From Asterias amurensis (Eukaryota > Echinodermata > Asteroidea > Forcipulatida > Asteriidae), in the NCBI RefSeq assembly GCF_032118995.1, contig NC_092669.1:4463501-4527500 (forward strand): a stretch of DNA of 64,000 nt. The letters run 5' to 3'. The position numbers and the translations under genes are program-made. Of this stretch, positions 34,701-45,180 are shown one piece after another (positions within the stretch are counted from its first letter, which is position 1; each line of letters begins with the position of its first letter). The notes below the pieces were generated by a model, which was not told the DNA's origin, ran no database searches, and saw only the letters and a list, made by a program, of their open reading frames with translations.

Positions 34701-37700
34701 AGGACCCTTTTAGAAATATTAAGGGGCTAAAAGTACATGTTATGCCACCATGGCGTTGTGGTGTAAATATATAAATGGGATCTTGATTTGACCGCAAATT
34801 GATTGAACATATGTATAAAGTCCAGATTAATTTTGATCGTTTCTTTCTGAAGGTTATCGGTGGAAAGTCAGCGCGGCCGAGCCTTTTCAGACGAGATACT
34901 GGCCTTGCAGAGACTCTGTAGCCAGAAGGACGGTGACCTCCAGCAGGCAAGGGTCAAAGGTGAAGATTTGACCCGGAAGCTGAGAGACCTAGAGGACGAT
35001 CATGCGGCGTTGCAGCATCATTCTGCAGACACACAGCGAAGGTAAACATTGATATTGGAAATGAGTTTGAAAATGGTTCGTGTAGCAGAGTGTGAGTTTG
35101 AATCCCAGTCGTGACACCTGTGTCCTTAAGGTTCAGGGTTCAGCTCTGGGGCCTGTTTGGTGTTCAGACCATTCAAAATGGACACTGCTCCAAAACTGAT
35201 AGCATAACCCAAGCTAGAAGCCTGAGCCTGGTATGCTAACTTGGTTTGGAAAAGGCCCCCATTGTGGTCGGGGCACCATTTGATGGTGGAAGCACTGTGT
35301 GCAAAATGCACGACACTGTTTCAAAATTCATGGCATGCCAGAGCCCAAGCCAGGAGCCTGAGCTCACACTTACATGGTTTGGAAAAGGCCCCCAGATTGT
35401 GGCGGGGTTGATGTTGTTGAGCAGGCACTTATAACACTAAAAAAAAGTTTCCAAAATGTGTGACTTCCCAAGCCACAGCCGGAGGCCAACCTTAAAACAG
35501 TACTAGTTTTAAAAAAAAAAGGCCTGTACAGATTGTGATTATTTAAACTGAAATAGTCTGGCTCTAATTCGATATGCAATTGGTTTTATGTAGGTTGGAT
35601 CAGGAGACTGCGCAGAGGTTAGAGGCTCAGGATGTACAGCAGTCGCTGAGGAACAAGATTGAGTTTCAAGATCAGCTCCACTCTCAGGTAGGTGGTAACT
35701 CGATTGAGTAACTCACAGTGTACTCAAAGGCATGTGTGTGACTCAAACCCATCAGGAGAGAGTCGCTAATCATTGATGTTCCATCAATAAGTAAGGGTGT
35801 TTCTTGAACACTGATTGGAATGAATGTACTCTTCTAATAACCAATGATGTACCATTCCTAATTTGTATGTGTCTGGACAATTAGGGGATTGGAATGAATG
35901 CACTCTTCCAAAAACCAATGATTTACCATCCCTTTACCATATACTTCTTAAACATTATGTTAAAGATTAGAGGACTGGAATAAATGTGTTTTTCCAATAA
36001 AAATCTAGTTGATTTACCATCCCTTTATGATATGTTTCTTGAAAACTAGAGGGTTTAAATGTAGGTGCTCCTCCAACAACCAATGATGTGCCAGCCCTTT
36101 ATGATATGTTTCTTCAAAACTAGATGACTGGAATAAATGTACTTTTCCAGTAACTGATTTACCATCCCTTTATGATATTAAAAACTAGAGGATTGGAACG
36201 AAAACTCTTCCAGTAACTAGACGTGCCATCGCTTTATTATCTTTTAGACAAACACAGGGCAAGCTTTTCAGTGTGCTGTTATTGTGCTTTCCCCTGGCAC
36301 TATCTTCTTTTTGTAAAACTTTCTCTTTCTTTGTCAAACTTTTAGGAATTAATTGAGAGTAGAAATCGCCTAGATGAGAAGGCGAACCACATCCTTCAGC
36401 TGGAGGCTAAGGTCAGAGAGTTGAGTAAGCCTGATAACACGCTCCATGAGGCCCTACAGAGGGTCCGAGATGCAGCCACCGCCGAACTCCTCAAATATAA
36501 GGAAGAGTCGGAGGCAACTTACCATAAAAACGTAAGAAAAGTTTAATAGATGCTAATTTTGTAGGCATTTTTTTATTGGAGATAAAGAATATGTTTTGTT
36601 TTTACCCTTCTATCGATTAGTGTATTGCACTGTATACTCATTACTGTCCCAAGTTATGTAAAAAATATCAACAGGCAAATCACTCGGGTGGGATTCTTTT
36701 GTACCCTTACACTGTGATAGAACTGTTCACGTAAACTCAGTCTTTTCCTGACCAAAATCACTTGGTTGGGATTCAAATCCACAACCTTTGCATTGCTAGA
36801 GCAGATGTCTTACCACTGAAAACGAGAAGGACGTAAAAAGAGAAGGGCGTACTATATGAATGGAATTGCTGTACTTGTTGGATCGTACTAGGGACGTGCT
36901 TGATGTGGTGCGGTCATCAGGCGTCGCTTGGATGTTCACATTCATACAGTTATATATAGAGGGCGCACTGGCCTATATCTGCGACCCGCCATGCGCGCAG
37001 GCGGCCATTTTCTAAGTTGACAAAACAGGCATCGCTCAGCGTGTGTTTGTGCGGCCATTTTGTAAGTTGACACATCATCACGTATGTATAGCGTTCAATA
37101 AGCACAAACTCCAACATGTAATTCATATTCAACGCGCGTACAGAATGGCGCGCGCGTGTCTCCTTGCAGTCCCGTTGTGTTTGTGCAAGAAGCATCACCA
37201 GTGCGCCCTCTATGGTCACATTATAGACATTTTTCGGCCAAAGCTATACATCCTAATTTGAGAACTAGTTTGGTGTGACCCAGCCTTTAACAACTTGTTT
37301 TGAACATTTATTTCAGTTGCAAGAACTGCGCGATCAAATGGACAGAGACGCCGACAATATCGAGAAGTTATCAGGAAACAATAAACGACTGGCAGCGCAG
37401 ATTGAGGAACTAAAGAACCAGGTGCACTCGCTCCAGACAAGAGTAAGTAGAAAGTCTCGAGACCATTGCCCGGCTTCCAATATCAAGTTTTAATGATGGT
37501 AGTGGCTTCTTATAGCGCTCATATCCGTCACTCAGTGACGCTCACATGCTCAAGGTGCTTCAACATTTAGCATTTTCCTGCATGCTCAGGATATACGTCT
37601 GATGAGCCAGCACTCCAACAACTGAACTCTTCAGCCCTATATGTTGGTGGCCTCCATATTTTGTCAAAAATAATTCAGGGCTGCAGTCTGAGGCCATTCA

Positions 37701-40700
37701 ACTTTTAACTGCAAGGGTGGCATGGATGGCTTGTGCGTAAAGCGCTCACCTCTCACCAAGGTGACCCCAGTATAGATACCCGGCCAGGGCCATATGTGAG
37801 TTGAGTCTATGTGCGTTGGTTCTCTGCTGTGCCACAAGAGTTTTCCCAGACCATCCGGTTTTCCTCCCTCGATCTTTGGCTGTGCTCCGTGGTCATAATG
37901 GGTTGCTGTGGCTGGCAGCCAAAGGCGCACTTTGTATGCCTGCTTCTTGAACACGTTGTAGCCGCGTGCTTTGCAATTCAGCTCTTAGCTGCCAGTAAGG
38001 ATGAATATATAGTGGACAATAAGAAGTGATCAAAATACTATTGAGAGCGCCCTCACGCGGTCAACAATACGGCGCATAGTTTATGATACGGCCTGGGAAG
38101 CGACAGCAGAGGGATCAGCTTCAAATGCACCTTTTCGAGTGGTAACCAAAAGGGAAACTGACTTCATTAATTATATATTAACATTCTTTCTAGTTGGGAT
38201 CAACAGAGCATCAGAATCGCAATCTCTCCGACCAGCTAACGCAAGAGAGAGAGGGCGCCGCAGCCCATGTACGCGCCCTGGAGGGAAAACTCTGCGATAT
38301 GCAGGACAGCTTGGTGCAGAAGATGAGAGAGATCACCTTGGCAACAGACGCTAAGATGCCGGTCAGGTCCGAGATCGAGGCACTGAGGGAGCTCGTCGAG
38401 GAAGAAGAAAGAAAGTAAGAAAAAACAACGAGAAGAGTGGTTGTCTTTTTGTATTGTTGTGTCGGCGTTGAAAATATAGCACTTAAGTTCTCACAGAGAG
38501 GGAATGGGCAAGATAAAAGACTGCATTTCTTATAGATGTTGGGACATACTGTGAATGCTATAGCTCATCACAAGCCTGAGGAAAGCTGTAAACATTGGGT
38601 GCTTGCTATTTGAACCAAACACAACAGGGTATAAACTCTACTTTTCCACTAGCTGTGTTCTTTTACATGCACTACCAACTTTAGTTTACGTGCACTACAA
38701 ACTTTAGTACACAGGACAAAGCATAGAGACTTTTGAGGCGCTGACGGCAGCAGACTTAATGTTCCTTTTTTGGCGCCTCAATGATCAGTATTGCACACGT
38801 ACATGTAGGTCTGACGAGAACTGTGAAAAAGACCATCCAAAGTCTCCCATTATAGTGAAGCATCTTGCTGAAGGACACGAGTGCCGTGACCGTGACTCAA
38901 ACCCAAACTCAGAAACACCAGAGCTTTAGAGTCCGGTGAGCCACTCGGCCATGACACGGCATTGAAAAAGAAATTAAGGGATTTATATAATTTTATCTCA
39001 TTCCAGGTTACGGAACATCACTGGCGAACCGATACGTCGACCGATCACCTTGCCTCCTGCCGTTCACTCCATTAGTAGACCAGCCAGCACTCCTCTGATA
39101 TCATCAAGAGGTCGGTCAACCTCCCCAATGAAAGGATACGAAAACACCACAGGTCTGGTGTCCAGTGTTACTCAACATAGCCCAAGAGGTATAGTAGTTT
39201 GGGGTGCAGACCACATGCGACATTGGTTGCCTTTTTAAAAACAAATATTCTTAAAGGCAGTGGACACTATTGGTAATTACTCAAAATAATTATTATCATA
39301 AAACCTCACTTGGTAACGAGTAATGGGGAGAGGTTGGATAGTATAACACATTGTGAGAAACGGCTCCCTCTGAAGTGAAGTAGTTTTCGAGAAAGAAGTA
39401 ATTTTCCACGAATTTGATTTCGAGACCTCAAGTTTAGAATTTGAGGTCTCACATCAAGCTTCTGAAAGCACACAACTTCGTGTGACAAGGGTGTTTTTTT
39501 CTTTCATAGTTATCTCGCAACTCCACTGACCAATCGAGTTTAATTTTTCACAGGTTTATTATTTTATGCATATGTTGAGATACACTAAGTAAGAAGACTG
39601 GATTTAGACAATTACCAATAGTGTCCACTGTCTTTAATCCTCGATGCAAAACTTGTAAAGTGTTATGATACCCGTTGAACACACTGTCACAGGATTCCAA
39701 ATGCTTCTCTCTAACCACCGGTGTTCTAGTTCAAAGGTAGTGGGTTCGAATCAAACCCCAGATGATTTTGCCGGAACTTGGAAAGTACAGAGTGTATAGT
39801 GCTTTGTTACACATAAGGGTAAAAGCAAACTACACCCCTTTTATACAGGCGCACCAGAGTCGCACTGAATCAATAATAAATAGGAGCGACTTTAGGTCGA
39901 CCCAAACAATATAGGCTTCAGACAGGCAAACTTACCTACAAATGCAAAAACGGATCAGCACCAGACTATCTCCAGGATTTTAATTCAACACTATCACCCT
40001 CCGCGAAAACTTCGTTCCAGTTCAAAAGGTCTTCTCATAGCAGCTCCAGTTCACACGAAGTTCTACGGTCAACGTTCCTTCCAATATGCTTCACCTAGAC
40101 TATGGAATTCTCTTCCCAACAATCTCAAAGACTGTACCACACTAGAACAATTTAAATCACGACTTAAAACCCATCTCTTCAATCACAGAAGTGCTTAGAG
40201 ACTTTATTTTGTAATATGCGCTATATAAGAACAGCTTATTATTATTGTTATTATTATTAACATTTAGGCCTACATTAGGTTTGACTCATGACAAGATCGA
40301 CGTCTGAAACCAAGGCACTCCAGAGTCGCATTCTGAACGACTGCAACAGTAGATTTTCAACTTCTTGCGCGTCCAGTCGCTCCTAACTGTTTCAGATGTT
40401 GAACTATGCACACACTTAATTCAGAATTTGGTTCAGCGAGACTCTAGAGCGCCTGTCTGAAACGGTTTTATGTGCTTTCTCCCCGATTCAAAATTAACAT
40501 CCATTAAATTAAAAAAAAAATCATGTTTCGAAATTGAGATGTCTCGATCAACAACTTTGAATGGATTCTTGTTCTCCAAACCTACAGCGGAGAGACGTCC
40601 AGCGTCAGTTCCGGTCACCACGATGGGACAGGGGAAGGACTACTTCGACTCTATGTTCGGAGACCTTCAGAAGAGTCGGGTGATTTATCCCAAACTCCAT

Positions 40701-43700
40701 CCAAAGTCTAGCCCGCCAGTCAGACTGGCGTCTACCACTCACGATTACACCACAGCAACATCAAGGTATGGATTTGAACTATTAAGAACCATAGAAATAG
40801 AACGAAGCAGTTGGGAAGACTGGGTTCAGTGATTTTTTGTTTGATTTTTCTTTTTGTGTGCAAGTTTGCCCAAAACAAAGGTTAGACTGCAGAACTTGCA
40901 TTTACAAGATTTTGCATTTACAAGGTTTTAGTCTCCTAAGCTAGCCACTGATTTCACAATCACTAGAATAAGTATTGTCATATTTTAATACTGAATTACA
41001 TTTTCTTGATTTGCACGTCCAATTCATAATCAAAGCTGTTAAACCAAAGTTTGTATGAGAGAGATTGGCAGTTGCCAGCTTGGCGTTTATGGTCCGTTGT
41101 GGGAGTTTCCTTGACAGGAAGATCATCTAAACAAAGACTACATGTCAACCCTAAAAAGAAGTGCGTATAGTGCTCATCTCTCAGACACACTTCTTCAGGG
41201 ATGTGGAAACCTGAACTATAAGCGCAAAGCAGGAAAGCTTGCAAGCGCAAAGCGTAAAAGCTTGCGAGCATGAAAGCTTGCGATTATAACCGAAGAAAAT
41301 CACATCCCTGCTTCCTAAACCATCATGAACTCGGTGTTTATCTCCGACCCCCTTTCACAACAGTACTACAGGCTCAGTCAAGATTCTTGAAGTCAACGAG
41401 GACGGACGTTTCATCCGCCTCTTCAATACATCCCCGAGAGACGATCTGGAGATCGGAGGTTTCATGATCCAGCAGAATATTGGAGGGCACCCGGTGGCGG
41501 TCTACCGTTTCACTCCGCGGACCCGTTTCAGAGCTGGGTCGACGATAACTGTAAGTATAGAAAGGGCAAAAGGAAGAACCTAGCTGCCCTCACAGGTACC
41601 ATCTCTACGCCCTCACAGGTACCCACTCTGCCCTCACGTACCCATCTCCGCCCTCACAGGTACCGTCTCTACGCCCTCACAGGTAACCATTTCTGCCCTA
41701 ACAGGTGCCCATCTTTGCCATCACAGGTACCCATTTCCACCCAAATATCCGATGTACAGTAATACAGAAAAATTCAAGAAAAATCATTGCTAAATGCAAA
41801 CACCGAAAGCAAATTAGAAATTTTATATGTGGAAGTGCAATAGCGGCAACTCCAGAAAGCAACGGTCCACTAAAATCCCAAAACACATGGTTGGTTTTTG
41901 TCAACTTTCTCACAACTTCATTCATTTTTGTTTTCCTCAGGTTTGGTCAGCATCGAGCCTCGCTCAGCACAACCCCCCGACAGACTTCCTATGGAAGGAG
42001 CAAAACAAGTGGGGAACTGGCCCAGAATGCACCACTATCCTCTGTAAACCAAACGGACAGGTTAGTATATGGGAGAAAAAACTATCCTAGTTTGGGTATA
42101 CCTTGACTAGAATCTATTTTTCCTAATGAGGGAATTGCTTTGGGTGCGTTCGATTAGCTTCCCTGGTTCGACCTTGCAGTGCTCACTCGGGTGAGCCCCT
42201 GACAAGAGCTAATCGAACGATCACACTCACCCTCTCGTGGTGACGTCATGCACTGGGGCCAGCCCCAAGGTGACCCGCTCACCTGGGTGAGCCCTTGGAA
42301 CAACGTCAAAGCTATTCGAACGTACCGGGAGCAGATTTGGGTCTACCCAGGGAAGCTATTTGAACGCACCCATAAAAAGGTCTTCAATCTAGCAGTTTCG
42401 AGTCACTTGCTTCACCAAAAAGTTACGTTCTTTCATCAGAGGGAGCCGTTTCTCATAGTGTTTTATACTATCAACGTCTCTCAATAGCTCGTTACCAAGT
42501 ATGTTTGTGTGCCAATAACTACTTTGAGTATATCAATAGTGTCCAGTGCCTTAATAGGCAGAGCAAGTGGTGGCCTGCATCTAACCTGGAATTATTTTTC
42601 TTTTAGGCGATTGCTTGGACAACAGCAGCCCATCGTTTCACCAAGACGGCGCAGAGTTACGATATGACCAGCGAGAGCTCAGGGAGTCGTATGACGGAGG
42701 ACGCAATGGACGACTTTAATGGGGAGTCCACACCTCACCCTGAGATGGAGGTTGAAATTGATGGCAGACCGACAACGGTACTACACAGGTACTAGAAGTC
42801 TTTCTTTGTTTGTTTTGATTTTTTGGGATGTAAAAAAAAATTACTAGAGTGGGATTTGAACAGCGCACTGGTGATGCTTCTTGCACAAACGCGACGGCAC
42901 CGCAAGATGACAAGCGCGCCATTCTGTACGCGCGTAGAATATGAAATACACATTTGAGGTTTTTTATATTGAACGCTCACGCGATTCTGTTTGTTCAACT
43001 TACAAAATGGCCGCACAAACACACGCTGTGAAATAGCTGTTTTGTCAACTTAGAAAATGGCCGCCTGCTCGCATACCGGGGCGCGTATATAGGCCAGTGC
43101 GCCCTCTAGTTCTTATATATAACTCTATGGATTTGAACCTACAACTTCCATTTTTGTTTCATCCACAGAGAAAGAGAAGATCTTCCGTCATTGTCTCCAG
43201 CGAAGCATCCTAACGGTCAGTATCCGGGATCCCCGACACACCCTGCGACAGGACAGCACAGGGTTAAGACCTTAGGGAACGACAATAGCAGCATGTGTCG
43301 ACAGTCTCGCTCTCAGAACTCCAAACCGGTTCCCGATGTTGTTAAAGGTATTATTTTATTTTAAGTTGTTTTATTTTCACCATTAAATGGTTTAGGTTCT
43401 TCTTGTATGACACTTTAATGCAAACGTCCACAGATGGTGTATACATTAAATTTACTTGGTTTGAAAAGAAGTTCAAAAGAAAGCTTCCCTTAAAACAGTA
43501 CATGCTGTAGTTTTTGAGAATTTAGTAAAAATAAAATTACGGAAATTATTTTATGCTACACTGGATTATAAAACGTGACTCTCCTGAAAACGTTTGCTCT
43601 GTGATTTTCACTTTCTCTCTTAAAGACTAAGCTGAAACTCCCACAGGTAAACTATATCACATACATCTTCATTCTCAGTGAGTAGGGATTAATGTTTTTG

Positions 43701-45180
43701 CCAAAAGCATTGTATTCAAAAGGTATATAAACACTTTAACCCTAAATAGTAGGGAAGTTTTCAATGGGAAACTTTAGACTGTCTGCCAATCACCAAGAGA
43801 GGGCGCTCTTCACCAGGTAATGTCAACAACTTAGGAATAGGAGAAGCATGAGTGACGGACACTGACAGCAAATACCTTGTGTTTTGCGTGTTTTTGATTT
43901 TGTATTTAGATTTAGCCAAACTGTATTTTGTTTTTCATAACACAATGCCAGCATAAACCAAACTGTTCTGGAACAGGACGAGTTCCCCAAGGATAACAAG
44001 CGGTGTGCATGAGTTTTTGGGAGTGTTTCTTCTAGGGTAATTAGCAAAAATTCCAAAATGCTGACCTACCAAAAATTGAGAAGAAATCTGAAGTTTAGTT
44101 GTATGACAATGTATCTGATTTAATTTTCAAGAGGCTGAGAGACTTCTAAATATTTTTTGAGTATTTTTGAATTTTTAGCATTTACCATTGTTTGCTACAG
44201 GAGTTGTGCACCCTTACCTGGTAGGTGTGCTGCCCTCTAGTGGCAGAGCTTTCAAAAAGTCTCCCATTCGCCTTTTTGATTCCTCATGATCAACTACAAC
44301 ATGTATTTCTTGCAACTGTTTGACAGTCAACAAGAAACTAAATTTGCTCGGTTCTTTGACACTTTTTCTTCCCTTCTTTCTTTCTAGGTGTTTTATATGC
44401 AGGCTCAGGAATAGGTGCATCTCGTACCGGTGCAGCACAACTTAGGAAACCAATGAGAACGAGCCCAACTAGAGGCGGGGTAGGTACCCAGGGTTCTTGA
44501 TCTTTGGGAGTGATGGGGTAGAGGTCGAGTTAGAGATGGAGTCAGTGTCTAAACTAGGAAGAACTTTTTTGCGTTCAGTTTTGTTTATTCAGATCCAGTA
44601 AACTGTACCTTTTACCATTCACAAACGAAATATGTTGCAAATAATTTACAAATGATGTTGCAAATGATTTACATAATAATGATAGATATCACAATAATAA
44701 TTGTAGGCAGGCAGTTCTTATTTTGTTGCCGAGTCTGTAATTTTGTTTCCTTAAACAAAAATTCTAAGCTTGGAGAGCACAAGTTCAAAATGAGATTCTG
44801 TTACCCGGACAAAAAATATTTGATTTTCTTTTGCATGGAAATTGTTTGTGGTCCACGGTTTGATTTATCCAAGTGGATCATAATTTGTTCAGCCAAGTGT
44901 AGTTGTTGAAAGACCTGGCAAAAAGCAGGTCAGAAAAAAGAACTCTAATAGATTCAATTGAAAAACTATGACCTTTTTGGATTTTATTATGAAATTTACT
45001 TGATGATGTGTTATATATTTCCCCCTGTTTCAGAGTGGTACGATCCGATACACTGCCCAGCCGAGCCCCTTCATGTCCCCCCACCAGGAGCACTACGCTA
45101 ACCTGAACTCCATTACCGCTAGTCAGAAGGTCAGCTTCCAGCCACCGATGCCACGCCCACCTGTCATATCGTCTTGGTAA
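31741..45180 (+). CDS. Lamin-like intermediate filament protein with lamin tail domain, no CaaX (798 aa, 15 coding exons)
   Basis: Exons: 31,741-31,869; 34,054-34,238; 34,853-35,041; 35,594-35,687; 36,346-36,531; 37,317-37,442; 38,194-38,414; 39,007-39,188; 40,588-40,765; 41,364-41,550; 41,941-42,060; 42,607-42,788; 43,169-43,347; 44,388-44,479; 45,034-45,180. All are GT-AG and join in frame (2397 nt). A very short head precedes the rod start ([20 protein letters not shown]); the rod runs to about residue 380 ([16 protein letters not shown]). From VSAIKSMYE to IEFQ there are 134 residues, the same as in human lamin A, so the 42-residue lamin insert of coil 1B is present. The lamin tail domain is about 500-605 ([46 protein letters not shown]). 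A 190-residue tail ends PRPPVISSW: no CaaX box, and no KKRK-type nuclear signal between rod and tail domain. It is a lamin-family filament protein; nuclear or cytoplasmic placement is open. Confidence 0.92.
31935..32090 (+). repeat. G-rich tract in lamin-like intron
   Basis: Many runs of three or more G within 150 bases on the coding strand, including runs of 8-13 G. A candidate G-quadruplex region beginning about 65 bases after the first coding exon's donor. Confidence 0.7.
32688..33073. mobile_element. Family-A TTAA MITE, complete
   Basis: 386 bp between TTAA tetramers, in the intron between lamin-like coding exons 1 and 2. Confidence 0.8.
33275..33975 (+). repeat. Degenerate 'cttataagaat' repeat, split by a family-A MITE
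   Basis: Multiple copies of 'ttcttataagaatcttataa' and variants at 33,290-33,550 resume at 33,930-33,975 after the MITE 33,551-33,929. Confidence 0.65.
33551..33929. mobile_element. Family-A TTAA MITE, complete
   Basis: 379 bp, TTAA on both sides, inserted in the AT-rich 'cttataagaat' repeat; same intron as the copy at 32,688-33,073. Confidence 0.85.
35770..36240 (+). repeat. Degenerate satellite in lamin-like intron 4
   Basis: Five to six units of about 75-105 bases, each with 'gattggaatgaatg', 'cttttccaataac', 'gatttaccatccctttatga' and 'tatgtttcttgaaaactaga' in that order. It fills most of the intron between coding exons 4 and 5. Confidence 0.75.
36953..37214. mobile_element. Family-G MITE
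   Basis: Ends 'agagggcgcactgg' and 'ccagtgcgccctct'; a 260-bp GC-rich body with 'gcggccattttgtaagttga'. In the intron before coding exon 6 of the lamin-like gene. A second copy is at 42,842-43,110. Confidence 0.75.
37705..37990 (+). repeat. tRNA-derived SINE with a conserved central domain
   Basis: 'gataacccggccagggcc'-like B-box region (here 'gatacccggccagggccata'), then 'gagttgagtctatgtgcgtt' and 'gaccatccggttttcctccc'. I know this arrangement from SINEs of many marine invertebrates. In a lamin-like intron. Confidence 0.6.
38860..38960 (-). repeat. SINE fragment (minus strand)
   Basis: Complement of the body at 1495-1720: 'gtgtccttcagcaagatgct' and a B-box-like GGTTTGAGTC. About 50 bases before coding exon 8 of the lamin-like gene. 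Confidence 0.5.
39251..39637. mobile_element. Family-A TTAA MITE, complete
   Basis: 387 bp between TTAA tetramers, about 60 bases after the donor of lamin-like coding exon 8. Confidence 0.85.
39880..40262 (+). mobile_element. CR1-like LINE 3' end
   Basis: Frames encode [16 protein letters not shown], then [19 protein letters not shown] and [10 protein letters not shown], followed by 'gcgctatataagaacagctt' and a (tta)n tail. This is the usual 3' end of CR1-type elements. A frame change lies between the two parts. In a lamin-like intron, same strand as the gene. Confidence 0.7.
41570..41745 (+). repeat. Minisatellite of 'cctcacaggtaccc' units in lamin-like intron 10
   Basis: About seven units of 20-26 bases. 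Most contain CACAGGTA, which looks like both a 3' and a 5' splice site. It begins about 20 bases after the donor of the first lamin-tail-domain exon. Confidence 0.8.
42140..42371. mobile_element. MITE with GGGTGCGTTCGA ends
   Basis: Terminal inverted repeats 'gggtgcgttcgattagcttc' and 'gaagctatttgaacgcaccc', continuing into 'cctgg/ccagg'. 230 bp. In the intron after lamin-like exon 11. Superfamily not assigned. Confidence 0.7.
42395..42554. mobile_element. Family-A MITE, half copy
   Basis: 'cagagggagccgtttctcat' to 'caatagtgtccagtgcc' and TTAA (42,551-42,554). It follows the preceding MITE and ends about 50 bases before lamin-like exon 12. Confidence 0.65.
42842..43110. mobile_element. Family-G MITE
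   Basis: Inverted relative to 36,953-37,214; right end 'ccagtgcgccctct', body 'acaaaatggccgcacaaaca'. Left end diverged. In the intron between lamin-like exons 12 and 13. Confidence 0.7.
43400..43570. mobile_element. Family-D MITE, old fragment
   Basis: 'aacgtccacagatggtgtat', 'gaaagcttcccttaaaacag' and 'gctgtagtttttgagaattt' match one arm of family D with many changes. Confidence 0.5.

Noticed and set aside
35246-35434. Open frame between lamin-like exons 3 and 4
   Set aside because: Intronic, with no acceptor or donor bounding it; the lamin rod is already continuous across the flanking exons.
41372-41396. Alternative acceptor 8 bases downstream (tactacag) for the lamin tail-domain exon
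   Set aside because: It shifts the frame and meets a stop at once; the acceptor ending at 41,363 gives an uninterrupted tail domain.
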